Origin: Neonectria sp. B-13
Lineage: Eukaryota > Ascomycota > Sordariomycetes > Hypocreales > Nectriaceae
Assembly: GCA_002682825.1 (NCBI GenBank)
Contig: NOKP01000031.1
Location: 1 to 64,000, forward strand
Direction: 5' to 3'
DNA length: 64,000 nucleotides
Each line of letters starts with the position of its first letter. The first letter of the stretch is position 1. Shown here piece after piece: positions 36,309 through 48,769 of the stretch. A program made the translations under genes and the position numbers. The notes beneath the pieces were generated by a model that searched no databases, was not told the DNA's origin, and saw nothing but the letters and a program-made list of their open reading frames with translations.

Positions 36309-37357
36309 CACTGTTGAAACTACTGTTTGGACTACTATTTCTGCCTATCCGCAATTGCGCTGAACAGTCACGTGTTTCCTTTGCTTGAGCTTAACGGGGG
36401 GATAGATCTTTGGATTTTGAACCTAATTATTGACTTTTGCCCCCTCCAGCTTCCCAGAACTCCCTCCGCCAAATCCCTCCATGCTTCATGGCCGATGTTA
36501 GAGATGACCAGATTCCCTCGGTTTCCAATGCATCACTCCTTCAGCTGCAGGTTGGTCAGAACAATGTCATCTGTCAACTGCATGATCCATAGGGCAGAGA
36601 TAGGGTCATACAGCTTCTTGAGGAACTCCTTCTCTACAGTAGTAATATTACTATTCCTTTCTAGCTTTAGAGCTAGCCTCTCTAGAAAGAGCTGTTCTAT
36701 TGCAATCCACTAGGCTATTGCTATATCAAGCTGGATTCCATCTTATAGTAGGATGTTATAGCCAAAGACTGCCAATTAGACCAATTTCTTAGGTCTAAAG
36801 CAATTGATTATAGGCTATTTTATATGCCCTAGGCTAGACTTTTAAGCTACAATTTATAGCATAGAAATAAGGCTTAAATGTTCTTTCAATTCGATATATA
36901 GGTCATATGAGAGCCCATATGTATAGCTTAGCAAGGGCTTACTAAGCTATAGTGCGATTTAGACAGCAGTCATCTTGTGCAATCAGTGGTATAGTTATTG
37001 TATTGTTTAGAAGGTTAGATGGAATGTAAAGAGGTAAGTAACCTAGAAAGCATAGAGGCTGGGCTTTTATCCCAAGGGGTTTTAGCCTTTTCCAAGGTCT
37101 AGCTTTTCTAAGATCTAGCTTTTCCAAGATCTAGCTTTTCCAAGATCTAGCTTTTCCAAGATCTAGCTTTTCCAGCTGATTGGGGCAGCAAAACTTATAC
37201 CTTAACTTTATAGCAGAAACTTTTATCTCCTTGAGTTATTATTGCCTTAGGCTTGGGTATTAAGCCTATTATACTGTTGTTTTTTCTATTTTCTTTTATA
37301 CTGTTTAACCTTTAGCCTCTTCTCTAGGTGTGTGCTACCAAGGACTATTATATCTAA
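36309..37357 (-). mobile_element. Family A element, copy A9 (complete, 1049 bp, lightly RIPed)
   Basis: CACTGTTGAAACTACTG to TATATCTAA with the 14 bp duplication ATAATAATAGCTAC (36295-36308, 37358-37371). Carries the GGGAAGCT insertion at the first variable site (as A13) and is six bases shorter than A13 at the second. Five minisatellite units at about 37092-37174. Confidence 0.88.
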
Positions 37358-37371
37358 ATAATAATAGCTAC

Positions 37372-38131
37372 TTCTAGAGAAAAAGTAAAAGAAAAAGGAA
37401 TAGTTCTATTATACTAGTAATAAACTAATACTTTATAAAGGGATTATTTATAATAAAGAAAGTAAATAGAGCTTTTAATATTTAAAAAAGCTTATATTTA
37501 AAATACTATTTTATTAGAATCTAACTAATTAATCAATCTTTTATCTTTCTTAACTTAACTAATCTTACTAGAGAAATATAAGCTTAAAGTACTTAGCCTT
37601 AAAAGATAAAGATATAATTAAAGCCTAAGTTAAGACTATTTAATCTTATTTAAACTTTAATAAGAAAGACTTTAGCCCTTAAGATAAGTATTATATAGAT
37701 CTATAGAAATTATTAAATAATCTTAGAATAAAGAAATATTTACTAACTTTAGTCTTTTTATATTTCTATATCTAATAATTTATAATATAAAGAACCTAAT
37801 TATTATTACTTTAAATAGCTTTAATCTTAATATCTTTAAGGTTAAAATAAATAAATAGAAATAATCTAACTATTTAATTAAGCTTATTAGAAAGATTACT
37901 TTTATTCTAAAAAACTAACCTTCCTTAAGATTCTAATTACTCTAAGAAACTTAATTTAACTAAAGATTCCTTATTAAGATTATTTACTTTACTAATTAAA
38001 CTCATTAGATTATTTATATTTAAAACTTAAAAGAAAAGTACTTTTATATCTTTAATACTGTAAAAAAAAAAGAAAGAATAGTTTATAGCTCTTATTACTA
38101 CTTAAAAAGAGATTATAATTCTTAATAGTAT
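37372..38131. other. RIP-degraded repeat, continuation of 35294-36294
   Basis: No open frame or domain recognised. Confidence 0.35.
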
Positions 38132-38997
38132 TTATAGTAATTTTAGCCTTAGTTAATATTATCTAATAGATTAAGACAATATAGTAGATAATATATAGTA
38201 GTTAATATAATAAGATACTATACCTAGTACTATTAATCCTAATAACTTAAACATAGTAAGCTTTCCTAGTAATATAGTTTATATTAATATTATACCTTAA
38301 GCTTATTTTTATAACCTATCTAGGTCCCTCTCTTTAACCTTAATATCTAATTTATAAAAAGCTTATCCTAAACTATAGTATATATAAATAACTATCTATT
38401 ATTAAGCTAATAAGTCTAACTAGCTTTCTTTTCTCTTTCTTAATATACTATAATATAGTATAATATAATTATAATATATTCTACTTTTATTATTATCTAT
38501 TATATCTTATAACCTAATAGTAAGAAATAAAGCTATAAGGTATATAAAATAGAATACTATTACTCTTTAGATAGAGAGATTAAGCCTACTAAGTATAAGT
38601 AATAGCTTTATTAGGCTAAAATCTATAATCTTAGTAGCTTTAAGTCTAATTATATAACAGTTAGTACTATCTAAATAGTATATTTAATTATATTTAGCTA
38701 TTATTTACTCTTAAATAATAAAAGTACTAAAGTTAATAATATTAGCTTTATTAAAGAGGAAAAGGAGTTTCTTAAAAAGCTTACTAGAAGATTAGAAGCT
38801 AGGTTATACTAGGATATAGCTATAATCAATAAATTAACTAGAGATAAATATACTCTATGGTTCTAGGAGCTACTAGAGTATATAGAACTAGTGTAGATGG
38901 CTAGTTAGTTTAGTATTATGAAATTAAGGGGAAGGATTATATAGGGTTAAGGAAAAACTTAGACTGGATGGAAAAGGTAGATATGTTTAGGTTAGAT
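38132..38997 (+). mobile_element. Family B element, copy B4 (3'-truncated)
   Basis: ORF-sense plus. Begins TTATAGTAATTTTAGCC and runs through the B reading frame (CTATATTTAGCTATTATTTAC, CTATGGTTCTAGGAGC) but stops after GTTTAGGTTAGATATTAA, missing the last ~130 bases including CCCTTATAGAGGG. No duplication is seen. It is the one copy that keeps the 5' end and loses the 3' end. Confidence 0.75.
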
Positions 38998-40373
38998 ATT
39001 AATATTATAAAAGTTAGAATTATATATATCTTTTAGTTAATAAAAATATTACTTAAATAGACTTTAATCTTAATTACTTTTACTATTATAATATAATCTT
39101 TTAAGAAGAAAGTAGTTCTAGTCTTAATAGGTTAAATATTAAACTTATTAATTTTAATAATATTATTAGAAATAATATTTCTTTTTACTTTTATATTAAT
39201 AATAGCTTTTTAAGTATAATTATTAAGATTCTTAAGTCTTACTTATAGCTTTAAAAGATCTTAATATAATAAGAGTATTTTACTATTCTAAGGTTAAATT
39301 AAGATTAGATTAATTTATATAAGTATCTTATTTAGTACTTTTAGATTAAATCTTTTAACTTTCTTTCTATAGAAAACCTTTATTATTAAGTTACTATTTA
39401 TTACTAAATAGTTTCTTAGAATAAGCTAAGAATTATTATAGAATTTTATAAGTAATTTCTTTTAACTAATTATAATAGAATTAATCTTATACTATTAAGA
39501 TAATTTATTAAAATAAGTATTAAAGAAGCTTAAGTTAGTTTATTCTATAATATTATTTATTTTAATCTCTTTAGATCTTTTTATTTTATAGATTAGATTA
39601 AAGTCTATTTAAATAGTCTTTATAACTCTATTAGTAAGATTAACTAATTCCTTTACTATAGACTATTTAAACTTAGGGTTATTTATAATAATTTAAAGTA
39701 TAATAACTTTAATCTTTATAGTTAAGATTCTTTACTTTAAGACTATTCTATTCTTAATTAATAAGGTTAAGTAAGAATTACCTTTAGGTTTATCCTTTAT
39801 AATAGCTTTAACTATTTTTTAATCTTCTAGGTTTATCTATTTAAGGATCCTAAGGGTTACTATAGGAATAGACTAGCTTTACTTAGCTTTTTCTAGCTCC
39901 TTATTTATCCTTTAGCTTTTAGTTATAGCTATATTAAAAGTAATATTATTATTTAAGATTTTAATAGATTTATTATAATTATCTTTATTAATTAGAATAA
40001 TATTAGACTTTATTATCCTATTAATTAAAGGGTTCTCTTTAGAAAGCTTTATCCTTCTATTAATCCTATTAATAATTATATCTTTAAATAGAAAGTCTTA
40101 ACTTCTTTTTATAAAGTTAGTTATTAAGTTTTATTCTTCCTAATTAAGGTTCTAATTTTAGATAGTAGATTTAGATATTAATCTATTAAGAAATCTTATA
40201 GTAAGTAACTTTAGGAACTTTCTTATCTATATAATAATAAGTTTCTTAATTCTTCTAAAGAATCCTATCTTTTAAATAAGCTTAAAAAGAAGAATAACTT
40301 TTCTTTATTCTATTTAAGTTATATTAGCTTCTAAGTTAAAATTATAATAGTTAGATTCTTTATTCTTTTTTAA
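38998..40373. other. RIP-degraded repeat of unknown type
   Basis: The complement has long stretches with only RIP-type stops and basic, helical composition (about 39760-40300), suggesting a decayed transposon ORF. The family is not recognised. Confidence 0.35.
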
Positions 40374-40381
40374 CTTATAGT

Positions 40382-40789
40382 TAGGGTTGTGAAATTAGTC
40401 TACTTAAAATTCTTACTAGTCCAAATTAAAACCTTTATTAAAAATCAGTCTTTAAGCCTAAAATCAAGATATTTAAGATTTTAATAGCCTAAGTATTTTG
40501 GTATTTTAAATTAGAACCCTAATTACCTAAGCTTTTTTTTTTAGCTAGAAATCCCTATTAGTCTATAATTAGTCTATTTTTTAGACTGGACTAGTACTAA
40601 AAGTAGACTAATTTGGACTTTCTTGCTTATTTAAGCAGCTAAAAATAGAATAATTATAAGATTTAACTTTAGCTTTTAAGGGCTATCTAAGAATGTAATT
40701 TTCTCTTTTTTAGAGTAAGAATCTGATTTTTAATAAGGGCTTAAAGGTGGACTAGAAAAAGTACTAAACTAACTAATTTTATAACCCTA
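40382..40789. mobile_element. hAT MITE H7 (408 bp)
   Basis: TAGGGTTGTGAAATTAG to CTAATTTTATAACCCTA, both terminal bases changed by RIP (C to T, G to A), with a perfect 8 bp duplication CTTATAGT (40374-40381, 40790-40797). Same length and sequence family as H3. Confidence 0.88.
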
Positions 40790-40919
40790 CTTATAGTATT
40801 AATTTAAGAAATAACTTATAATATAATAATAAAAATATTTTAACTATTTTAACTTATAGTTAGTATTAATAAGAATATTTTAATTATTTATTATAAAGGA
40901 TTCTATATATATAGAATAA

Positions 40920-41183
40920 CACTGTTGAAACTACTGTTTGAACTACTGTTTCTACTTATCCGCGATTGCGCTGAATCACGTGTTTCCTTTGCTTAAGCTT
41001 AACGATTGGGGCAGTAAAACTTACACCTTAACTTTACAGTAGAAACTTTTATCTCCTTGAGTTATTATTGCCTTAGGCTTAAGTATTAAGCCTATTATAC
41101 TATTGTTTTTTCTATTTTATTTTATACTATTTAACCTTTAGCCCCTTCTCTAGGTATATGCTACTAAGGACTATTATATCTAA
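40920..41183 (-). mobile_element. Mini family A element, copy A10 (264 bp)
   Basis: Both A ends are intact and flanked by the 13 bp duplication ATATATAGAATAA (40907-40919, 41184-41196). About 0.8 kb of the interior, including the ORF and minisatellite, is missing: CTTAACG is joined to ATTGGGGCAG. No coding capacity. Confidence 0.87.
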
Positions 41184-41196
41184 ATATATAGAATAA

Positions 41197-42686
41197 TTAT
41201 TATTAATAGAAAGATTAAAAAACCTTTACTTATTAAGATTCTCTTAAAGAATAACTATAAAGTATACCTTTAAGTCTTTATATCTCTTTAAAATATTAAT
41301 ACTTATATTTTAGACTATTTAAGTAAAAAAGTTAATTATTATATTTATATTTAGCTTATTTAAAGGCTAGATTCTTAGTTTTATATTCTTCTTAAGGAAT
41401 TATTTATTTTAATCTAATTCTTTCTTTTAAGGTTCTTTAATTAGATCTTTAAAAGATTAGTTCTATTCTAATAAGTATAAAATAAAATTAATTATTATAT
41501 TATAAGGCTTAGATTATAGTTCTTAGACTAGGATATCCTTCTATTAATATATTTAAATAATAACTCTATAAGAGAGAATATAGAAGATAGTATAAGAATT
41601 TTCTTCTTTAAACTTTCTACTATTATTAAGAGTATTATATAATTCTCTATAGATCTTAAGCTAAATAAGGATTTTCTTATTTATTATATTCCTTATAGAC
41701 TAAGTATTTATTTTAAAGACCTTTTAAAGAAGTTAAATTTATTATTTTTTATTCTTTTCCTTAAAATCTTTCTAAAGCTTTATCTTAATTATCTTTTAAA
41801 TACTATTTTTATAGGCTTTTAGTATCTTTATTCTAATATTCTTATAGATAAAATATATTATTAGTTAAACCTTTTTTTTATTTAAGTAGATTTATTCCTT
41901 AATATAGTTCTTAAATATTCTTAGATACTTAATAATATTAATACTCTTAAAGATATAATTAAATATATAAATAAGAAAAATAATCTTAAGCTTTTTACTT
42001 ATTTTCCTTCTTTCTATTATATTTAAAGACTTTATACCTATTTTATTAATTTTAGTATTTAGTTTAATTAGTATTTAGATTAGTAAAAAATCCTTATATA
42101 AGAGTATAATAAGTACTAATAGTAACTTTATATATTTATCTAATTAGTTTAGGTTTTAGTATATTATCCTTATAGATATTATATATAGTATTTTCTTTCT
42201 TTTCTTTCTTTCTTTTTCTCTAATAGTAATAGTAAAATCTAGTCTTTTATCTCTAGAATTCTTACTTATTAAAGAGTAATTCTTTTCTTTAGATATAGTT
42301 TTTATTAATTATATTAAAATAAAAGCTTAGCTATTATTATATTTCCTTTAGTAAAATAAAAGAGTAATTAAATAATAAAATAAATAATAAATAAATAAAA
42401 ATATAGAATAAAAATTAGATTAGTTATTTAATTTAAATAATCTATTTTTATAGTTATTATAATAATCTCTTTAAGTAAGTTAATCCTTTTAATATTTCTT
42501 AGCCTACTTATTAATCTTTTATTTTTTCTTTCTCTTTTTTAATAAATTCTTTCTTTTTTTCTTTTCTTCTTTTCTTTTAGCTTTTAACTTTTTATAATAT
42601 AAAGGATTATTAAAGCTAGAATAGTTAAGTATCTATCCTTTATTAGAAACCATATAATAATCATCTTAGTAATACCTTTTTATTAT
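41197..42686. other. RIP-degraded repeat of unknown type
   Basis: AT-rich with pyrimidine-rich runs near 42180-42230 and 42520-42590, which on the complement would code lysine-rich protein. No domain recognised. Confidence 0.35.
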
Positions 42687-42700
42687 ATAAGCTAATATAT

Positions 42701-43679
42701 CCCTTTATAAGGGAACCTAATGTATAATGATTACTATATTATGCATTGATTTCTTTGTCTTAAGCCTGATTGGTTTTAAAGTTCTTTATTAACCTTTGCA
42801 TCTAACCTAAACCTATTTACCTTTTCCATCCAGTCTAAGTTTTTCCTCAACCCTATTCCTAGCATATAATCCTTCCCCCTGATTTCATAATGCTAGACTA
42901 GCTAGCTATCTGTACTAGCTCTATATACCTTAGTAGCTCCTAGAACTATAGAGTGTATTTATCTCTAGTTAATTTGTTAGTAATAGCTTTATCCTAGTAT
43001 GATCTAGCTTTTAATCTTCTAATAAGCTTTTTAAGAAACTCTTTTTCCTCTTTAATAAAGCTAATATTATTAATTTTAGTACCTTTATTATTTAGAAGTA
43101 AATAGTAACTAAATATAGCTAGATATACTATTTAGATAGTACTAACTGCTATATAGTTAGACTTAAAGCTATTAAGGTTATAGATTTTAACCTAATAAAG
43201 CTACTACTTATACTTAGTAAGCTTAACCTCTCTATCTAGAGAGTAATAGTATTCTATTTTATATACTTTATAGCTTTATTTCTTACTATTAGGTTATAAG
43301 ATATAGTAAGTAATAGTAAAAGTAGAATATATTATAATTATATTATGCTATATTATAGTATATTAAGAAAGAGAGAAGAAGGCTAGCTGGACTTATTAAC
43401 TTAATAAGAGATAACTATATTATTTATATATACTATAGTTTAGAATAAGCTTTTTATAAATTAGATATTAAGGTTAAAGAGAGGGATCTAGATAGGTTAT
43501 AAAAATAGGCTTAAGGTATAATATTAATGTAAACTATATTACTAGGAAAGCTTACTATATTTAAGTTATTAGGATTAATAGTATTAGGCATAGTATCTTA
43601 CTATATTAACTACTATATATGATCTATTATATTATCTTAATCTATCAGATGATATTAACTAAGGCTAAAATTACTATAA
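42701..43679 (-). mobile_element. Family B element, copy B5 (complete, 979 bp)
   Basis: CCCTTTATAAGGG to ATTACTATAA with the 14 bp duplication ATAAGCTAATATAT (42687-42700, 43680-43693). Minus-strand B frame broken by RIP. Confidence 0.85.
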
Positions 43680-43693
43680 ATAAGCTAATATAT

Positions 43694-44684
43694 ATTCTCT
43701 TTCTACTTATAGCTTAATAGAAAAAAATAGTACTTTTATTCTTATAAAGAGTCTTTATAGTTATAAAGATCTAATAATATTATACTATAAGATCTATTAG
43801 AGTTTAAATATACTTTATTTTCTTTTAGAACTTATAAAGCAAAGGAATAAGTATATTAATAAGTAGTATAATTTAAAGTTTAAGTATTTAATATTATCTT
43901 ATTTCTTATAATAGTCTTAGTTAAGTTTTATATCTTTCTTTTTATTAGAATAATTTATTATACTTCTTTTAGATCTATAAGTCTAAGGTTCTTTTTAGGA
44001 AGTTTCAATTCTTTTTCTTTTCTAATTCTTATTATCTTTCTACTTTCCTTATATTTAATAGTAATAGCTTAAAAGTATATTAATTAATCTCTTTTATAGG
44101 CTAAATTAATTAACTTATTATTTTATTATAATCTTTAAATTTAATAATAATAATAAAAAATATAATACTTTAAATAGATAATAATCCCTTAGTAAAATAC
44201 TTAGAAATATATTATATAGATATCTTAGTTAATTAATCTAAAGCTATACTAAATAGTATATATATAGTCTAATAGTTTAGTATTTAATATCTTTTAATAG
44301 GAAAGTATTTTATAAGATTAATTATTAAGTTAAAAGTAAGAAAGAATATTAATAAGATATTAAAAAGGCCTATAATTAGTTTAATAATTAGTATTATAGA
44401 AGATAAAAGTTTAACCTAGAATTAAGTAAAGATTTAAATATAATTATAGAATTCTTTCTTAGTAAATAAAGGTAAAGTCTTAAGCTTTAAGCTTAATAAG
44501 CTTATCTTTCTTATTTCTCTATAGTAAGAAGCTCTTTAATCCTTTTCTCTCTAGATAATAATAAAAAGAAAAAGACCCTCTCCTTCCTTCCCTACTTAAC
44601 CTTTCTTATAGTAGCCCTCTCCTATACCTAATTACACCCTTACTAGCAACCAGCTAGCCCACTTAGCCTATAGCCTCTACTATA
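43694..44684. other. Degraded sequence up to the gene island
   Basis: RIP-type sequence. From about 44560 composition improves (CTCTCCTTCCTTCCC), close to the edge of the GH76 island. Nothing identified. Confidence 0.35.
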
Positions 44685-44913
44685 GTAATAACTATATTAG
44701 AAAGGAAGAAAATCTTATTATAGTTATCTTTAATATTAGTTATAAAGGTATATAAAGAGATTTAATAGAAGGAGTTTAAAGAGAGCAAAAGTCAATAATT
44801 AGGTTTAAAATCTAAAGATCTATCCTCTTATTAAGCTTAAGTAAAGGAAATATATAATTTAATATAATTATAGATAAGTAGAAACAGTAATTTAAACAGT
44901 AGTTTCAATAGTA
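44685..44913 (+). mobile_element. Family A fragment A11 (5'-truncated)
   Basis: Holds only the ORF-sense 3' ~230 bases (CTATATTAGAAAG to TTTCAATAGTA). Only a weak CTACTATA match flanks it, so the duplication is uncertain. It marks the left border of the gene island. Confidence 0.65.
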
Positions 44914-44929
44914 ACAAATAGCTACTATA

Positions 44930-45840
44930 ATAAATATTAATATATATAATTATAATATCTAGTTTCTAGGCTTTAAATCTGTTCAGCTTATAACTTAATA
45001 TAATATTATTTAGGTATACAATGGTAGGTTGAAGACTGGGTTATAATCGGGGAGACTTGGGTGGATCCAGAGATTATCGGAACTTTTGCACGCCCACTGT
45101 ATGATACTCATTGTAATTGAGTAGACGTGCAGTAGGTTGCTAAGGCGTTGATTGTTGAACATGGAAGGATCTCCATGTCTATATGGAGCTGCTATAGACT
45201 GACCGAGAGTGTGCGATGTATGCACTGACTTGACCCTGTGATGTCGTGGATTCACTAGTGTAATCAAATGGCAGTCTATGGCTTATAAACACTAAGTTTT
45301 AATGTAGCCTCGACCTGCAATTTATCTACCTATTCACATCTATATTAGTAATCAATTGGCAGAATATGCCTTGACTCGCGCGAGATCTGGGCAATTTGTC
45401 TTTAGACTAGACCTTCAACTATGTTAAGTAAGCTGGGCTGCTTGCTACAATTTGTCTACCTATGGGCTTGACCTGATGGGGGCCTACTCTTAGAGTGGGC
45501 TGCAAAATTCTGCGACCTTGCATTATTCTAGGACAGCATTTTTGTATGAGGCTCTCACGAAACATAGAATGGCTAGAGTCAAAGTCTCTTCATGTCGTAG
45601 ATTCAGTAGAAGCAGCCTGTGCTAGAATAGAATGCATCAAGGAAAGGAGGCAAGGTGTTTTCCGTGAGTTTGACCCAAGGTGACAGTGGTCGGTATAGGA
45701 AGTGAAGTAGTTTACGACAGAGGCCGTTGAATTTTGCCAGCCCGTTCTAAAATGTTCATTCTCTCTTTGAGCTAACACCCTAGTGTGATGAACGCCTTCT
45801 GCTCCTAATACTAAGTTTAAAAACAACGCTGATATTCCTT
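44930..45840. other. Ordinary-composition flank downstream of the GH76 gene
   Basis: Non-RIP sequence holding the 3' side of the gene and the other edge of the island. A short phrase, CAATTTGTCTACCTAT, recurs with one mismatch about 130 bases apart (near 45319 and 45449). No AATAAA is evident next to the stop codon. The open frames of 62-85 codons have no recognisable features. I see no gene here. Confidence 0.5.
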
Positions 45841-47468
45841 CTAATCAAACACACTCATCCATAAAAAGGCGCCGGTTGCACCACCAAGAAGCAAAACCGT
45901 AAGGATACCCGCTCCGGCCCTGTCCGCCGAAGTGACTTTTCGCGGTTCGGGCGTGTCATGACTGTTCTTTCCAGCATTAGGGTCACCCTTCGAAATGCCA
46001 CCTGTCTTATTCGTCACCGGCGGGTCAGCGTCTTCGATCAGCAGGCTGGACACGGCTGCAAGCACGCTCATGGCCTCGCCAGCACCGCTCGTTTTGCCCA
46101 CAGCCGGATCGACAAATACTCCCCCACTCCAGTAAAACCCGCACACACGGCCGGACTCGCCGCCAGTGCACTGGTTGGCAGCGGCCAGGGCTGACTTAGC
46201 GAGGACAGGGAGAATCTTGTCCTTGGTGTAGGGGGCGATCTGCGTTACAACGGCAAGCCACCTATGGACATATCCCTTGAACGAAAGCATATCAGTTGAG
46301 CAGTCTCCTTTGCGGCCTTCGCAGGGGACTTCATAGGCGATATCCTTAGGAAAGAAGTTGGTGAGCAGTGAGCCCATAAGCCTGTCAATACGGTTTTTCC
46401 AAACCTTATTGCCATTGGTCTATCTAGGTATTAGCGACTAGTAGGGGTAAGTAAGTTATTGAACTTACAAAATTGTACATAAATGCTGATCCTTGGAGTA
46501 AGATGGCAGCATTATAAGAGAAAGTAACCTTATTTATATCAGTGCAGTTATACTGAACATGACCACCATCATATACTTGATAAGTATTATGGTCAATGTA
46601 TTCAACCTGCCATAGCCAATCCCAAGTCTCCTCAGCATACTTAGCATATGTCGAATTCCCAGTGTACCTAGCAAGTCTAGCACCAATGTTAAAGAAACAT
46701 CCATTGGCAATTGCTATATGACCGGTTAGCTAGAGTCATTGATAAAGGTTAATGAGACATACTATTCTTATAATCATATCCATTGTTAGTAGGTGGAACC
46801 TGCCATCTCAAGCCACCATTACAGGTCTCATCATGTCGTCCAGGTGCTGCTTGGGTCGCCCAGACACCTTGTGCCAGCGCCAACCATTGAGGCTTATCGT
46901 CTGGAGGATTGGGGAACTTATTTTCAGCGGCCAGCATAGCCGTCATCCCCCAGAAACCTTGATCGTCGTTTCCCAGTGATGCTGTATGGTTCAAAGGCAT
47001 AAAATCTGCATTTTCGCCGGTTTGATGCAAAATTCCTTCCATTATGACATCGTTGTAACTCGTGTCACCCGTCAACTTCCAGTAGTCTATTCTCACTTAG
47101 TTCTCCGTCATTCAGGTGATCCAGTCTGGACTAGTCGGGATATCGACGCACCGACGTAGGTTCCCATCATAGCTCCTCCTTCCCACCAGAAGTAGTCGCC
47201 CTTGTTTTCGGAGGGGGGTCCAGGTAGAATACCAGGAATCATGCCGGTCTGGTTTCCATCGTACTGAAGCATAAGATCGTAGGCTAAGCTCCGGGCTGTG
47301 TCGCGAATCTCATCTGGGAGAGCATGTGTTAGTTTTGACCCATGACGGCCGATGAGGCATATTACCTTTGGTGTTAATCTTGTAGTATTGGGCTTCGGCG
47401 GACTGTAAGAAAAGACTTCCGAGGAGGAGTCCAGCCTGGGCCACGACAGCCGAACTGGGTGAACGCAT
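45841..47468 (-). CDS. GPI-anchored GH76 family protein (DFG5/DCW1-like, mannan endo-1,6-alpha-mannosidase family)
   Basis: Five exons, complement of 47366-47468, 47152-47313, 46763-47086, 46469-46713 and 45841-46419; 470 residues. The four introns (52, 65, 49 and 49 nt) have GTAATA, GTGCGT, GTATGT and GTAAGT donors, and introns 1 and 3 carry CTAAC branch sites; all junctions keep frame. Residues 1-26 form a signal peptide. GH76 landmarks follow: [10 protein letters not shown] at 77-86, the catalytic Asp pair in GNDDQGFWG (D129, D130), NGGLRW, YDYKNTIANG around 192-201, ETWDWLW, and [10 protein letters not shown] in the last exon. The C-terminal hydrophobic tail after residue ~445 fits a GPI anchor signal, so the product should sit at the plasma membrane or wall, where DFG5/DCW1 proteins are thought to cross-link GPI mannoproteins to glucan. 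NQT, NHT, NST and NCT sequons are present. It is the only intact gene here. Exon 4 is clearly AT-richer than exons 1, 2 and 5. Family confident; the individual orthologue is not resolved. Confidence 0.93.
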
Positions 47469-48350
47469 GTTGAATTTGAGAATGAATGAGGGTCAGGAAC
47501 TGAAAGGAGCGGGTTGAATCGTCGTGAGAGCGGGATCGAGAGGCGGAGAGAGCGAAATCGGAGTAAATGAGGGAGATGAATTAAGAGAACCTAGATGAGA
47601 CAACCCCCAAAGTGATTGAGATGGGAAAGAGAGTCCAAGTCGAGTTCCAAACCGGCCATGAAGTCCTACAAATCACGGAACACTCGGCAGCAAGGCGAAG
47701 ATGAGAAGAGGAGAGGTCTCCAAGTCACGAGCAGAAGATATCAAAGGAACGGCCACGAGTGGGATGGTACACCCAGGCCTTTCAAGTGTGCAAATGTCTT
47801 GGCAAAACAAAGCGGTCACTAGTACACTATGGCTTGGTACGAGCCCTCTTCTGGGCATTGGGGCAGTGCATCCCCAGTCGCAATACAGAGTTGCTTGGCA
47901 GACTTTCGGTAGGCGCTTGGCAGTCTGAGCCAGCCACTGGCATGAAGACGATGCGAAGCGGGCAGGCCAATCCCCGAGCCCCCTGTTCCTCCCCTGGACG
48001 CCCTAGAACTGGCCCACCAAATCCTTCACATGGGTCATTAACCTGTTTGGGCGGTATGCAACTGTCGACAGGGAACTGCGCCTCCGCCAACAACCGTACG
48101 TGTCGAGATGCTCGTATTGGATCATCTTTCAGTTGTGGACAGGCCCACGTTTTCTCTCCTAATTCTTATCGCTCCCGAATTACCTCGACGTTTCAGACCA
48201 GCCAAATGCTTCTTCCTGCGTGGTATTCATTCTGACGTGAACAACCTGATCGCGAAGCTCAACTTACAATGCTGGTTGTAACTTGCATCTATATTCGCTT
48301 TTTATTCCAATTCATTTTCTCAGCCTGTGTTATCTCTTAATCATTCTTAT
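47469..48350 (-). promoter_or_regulatory. Upstream region of the GH76 gene
   Basis: About 880 bases of ordinary GC content directly upstream of the GH76 start codon. On the coding strand there is a long CT-rich stretch (complement of about 47515-47570), typical of filamentous-fungal core promoters and 5' leaders. No convincing gene is seen on either strand: the open frames here lack recognisable domains, introns or codon bias. The composition drops to RIP-type AT-rich sequence after about 48,350, which marks the edge of the island. Confidence 0.5.
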
Positions 48351-48769
48351 ATTACTAACTATAAATGTTATAATTTCCTAGATAGATTAATATATATTTA
48401 CTTTATATTAAATAGAGAGATTTAACTATTAGAATATAAAAGGATAAAATAGCTAGATTAATCTAGAAAAAGATAAGTTTTTAAGATAAGAAATAAATAA
48501 ATAGATTATTATAAGTTTAAATTATAGCTTAAAATATTATTATAGTAATAATTAATTAAGATTACTTATTTAACTTTATTATTATTATTAATTTAACTTT
48601 ATATATATTATACTTTAAATTAATCAATTATCTTTATAATTATAAAGTTATTCTTTTATTATTATATAAGCTTATATAATATTTATAGTAATTTTAGCCT
48701 TAGCTAATATTATCTAATAGATTAAAATAATATAATAGATAATATATAATAGTTAATATTACTGTTGAA

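Noticed and set aside
45010..45267. 85-codon minus-strand frame downstream of the GH76 gene
   Set aside because: No recognisable feature, and similar-length frames occur nearby by chance; not supported as a gene.
45958..46194. Plus-strand frame inside the GH76 last exon
   Set aside because: Antisense shadow of the coding exon.
47759..48235. 158-codon plus-strand frame upstream of the GH76 gene
   Set aside because: No domain, no splice signals, low-complexity composition, and several overlapping frames on both strands in the same GC-rich promoter stretch.
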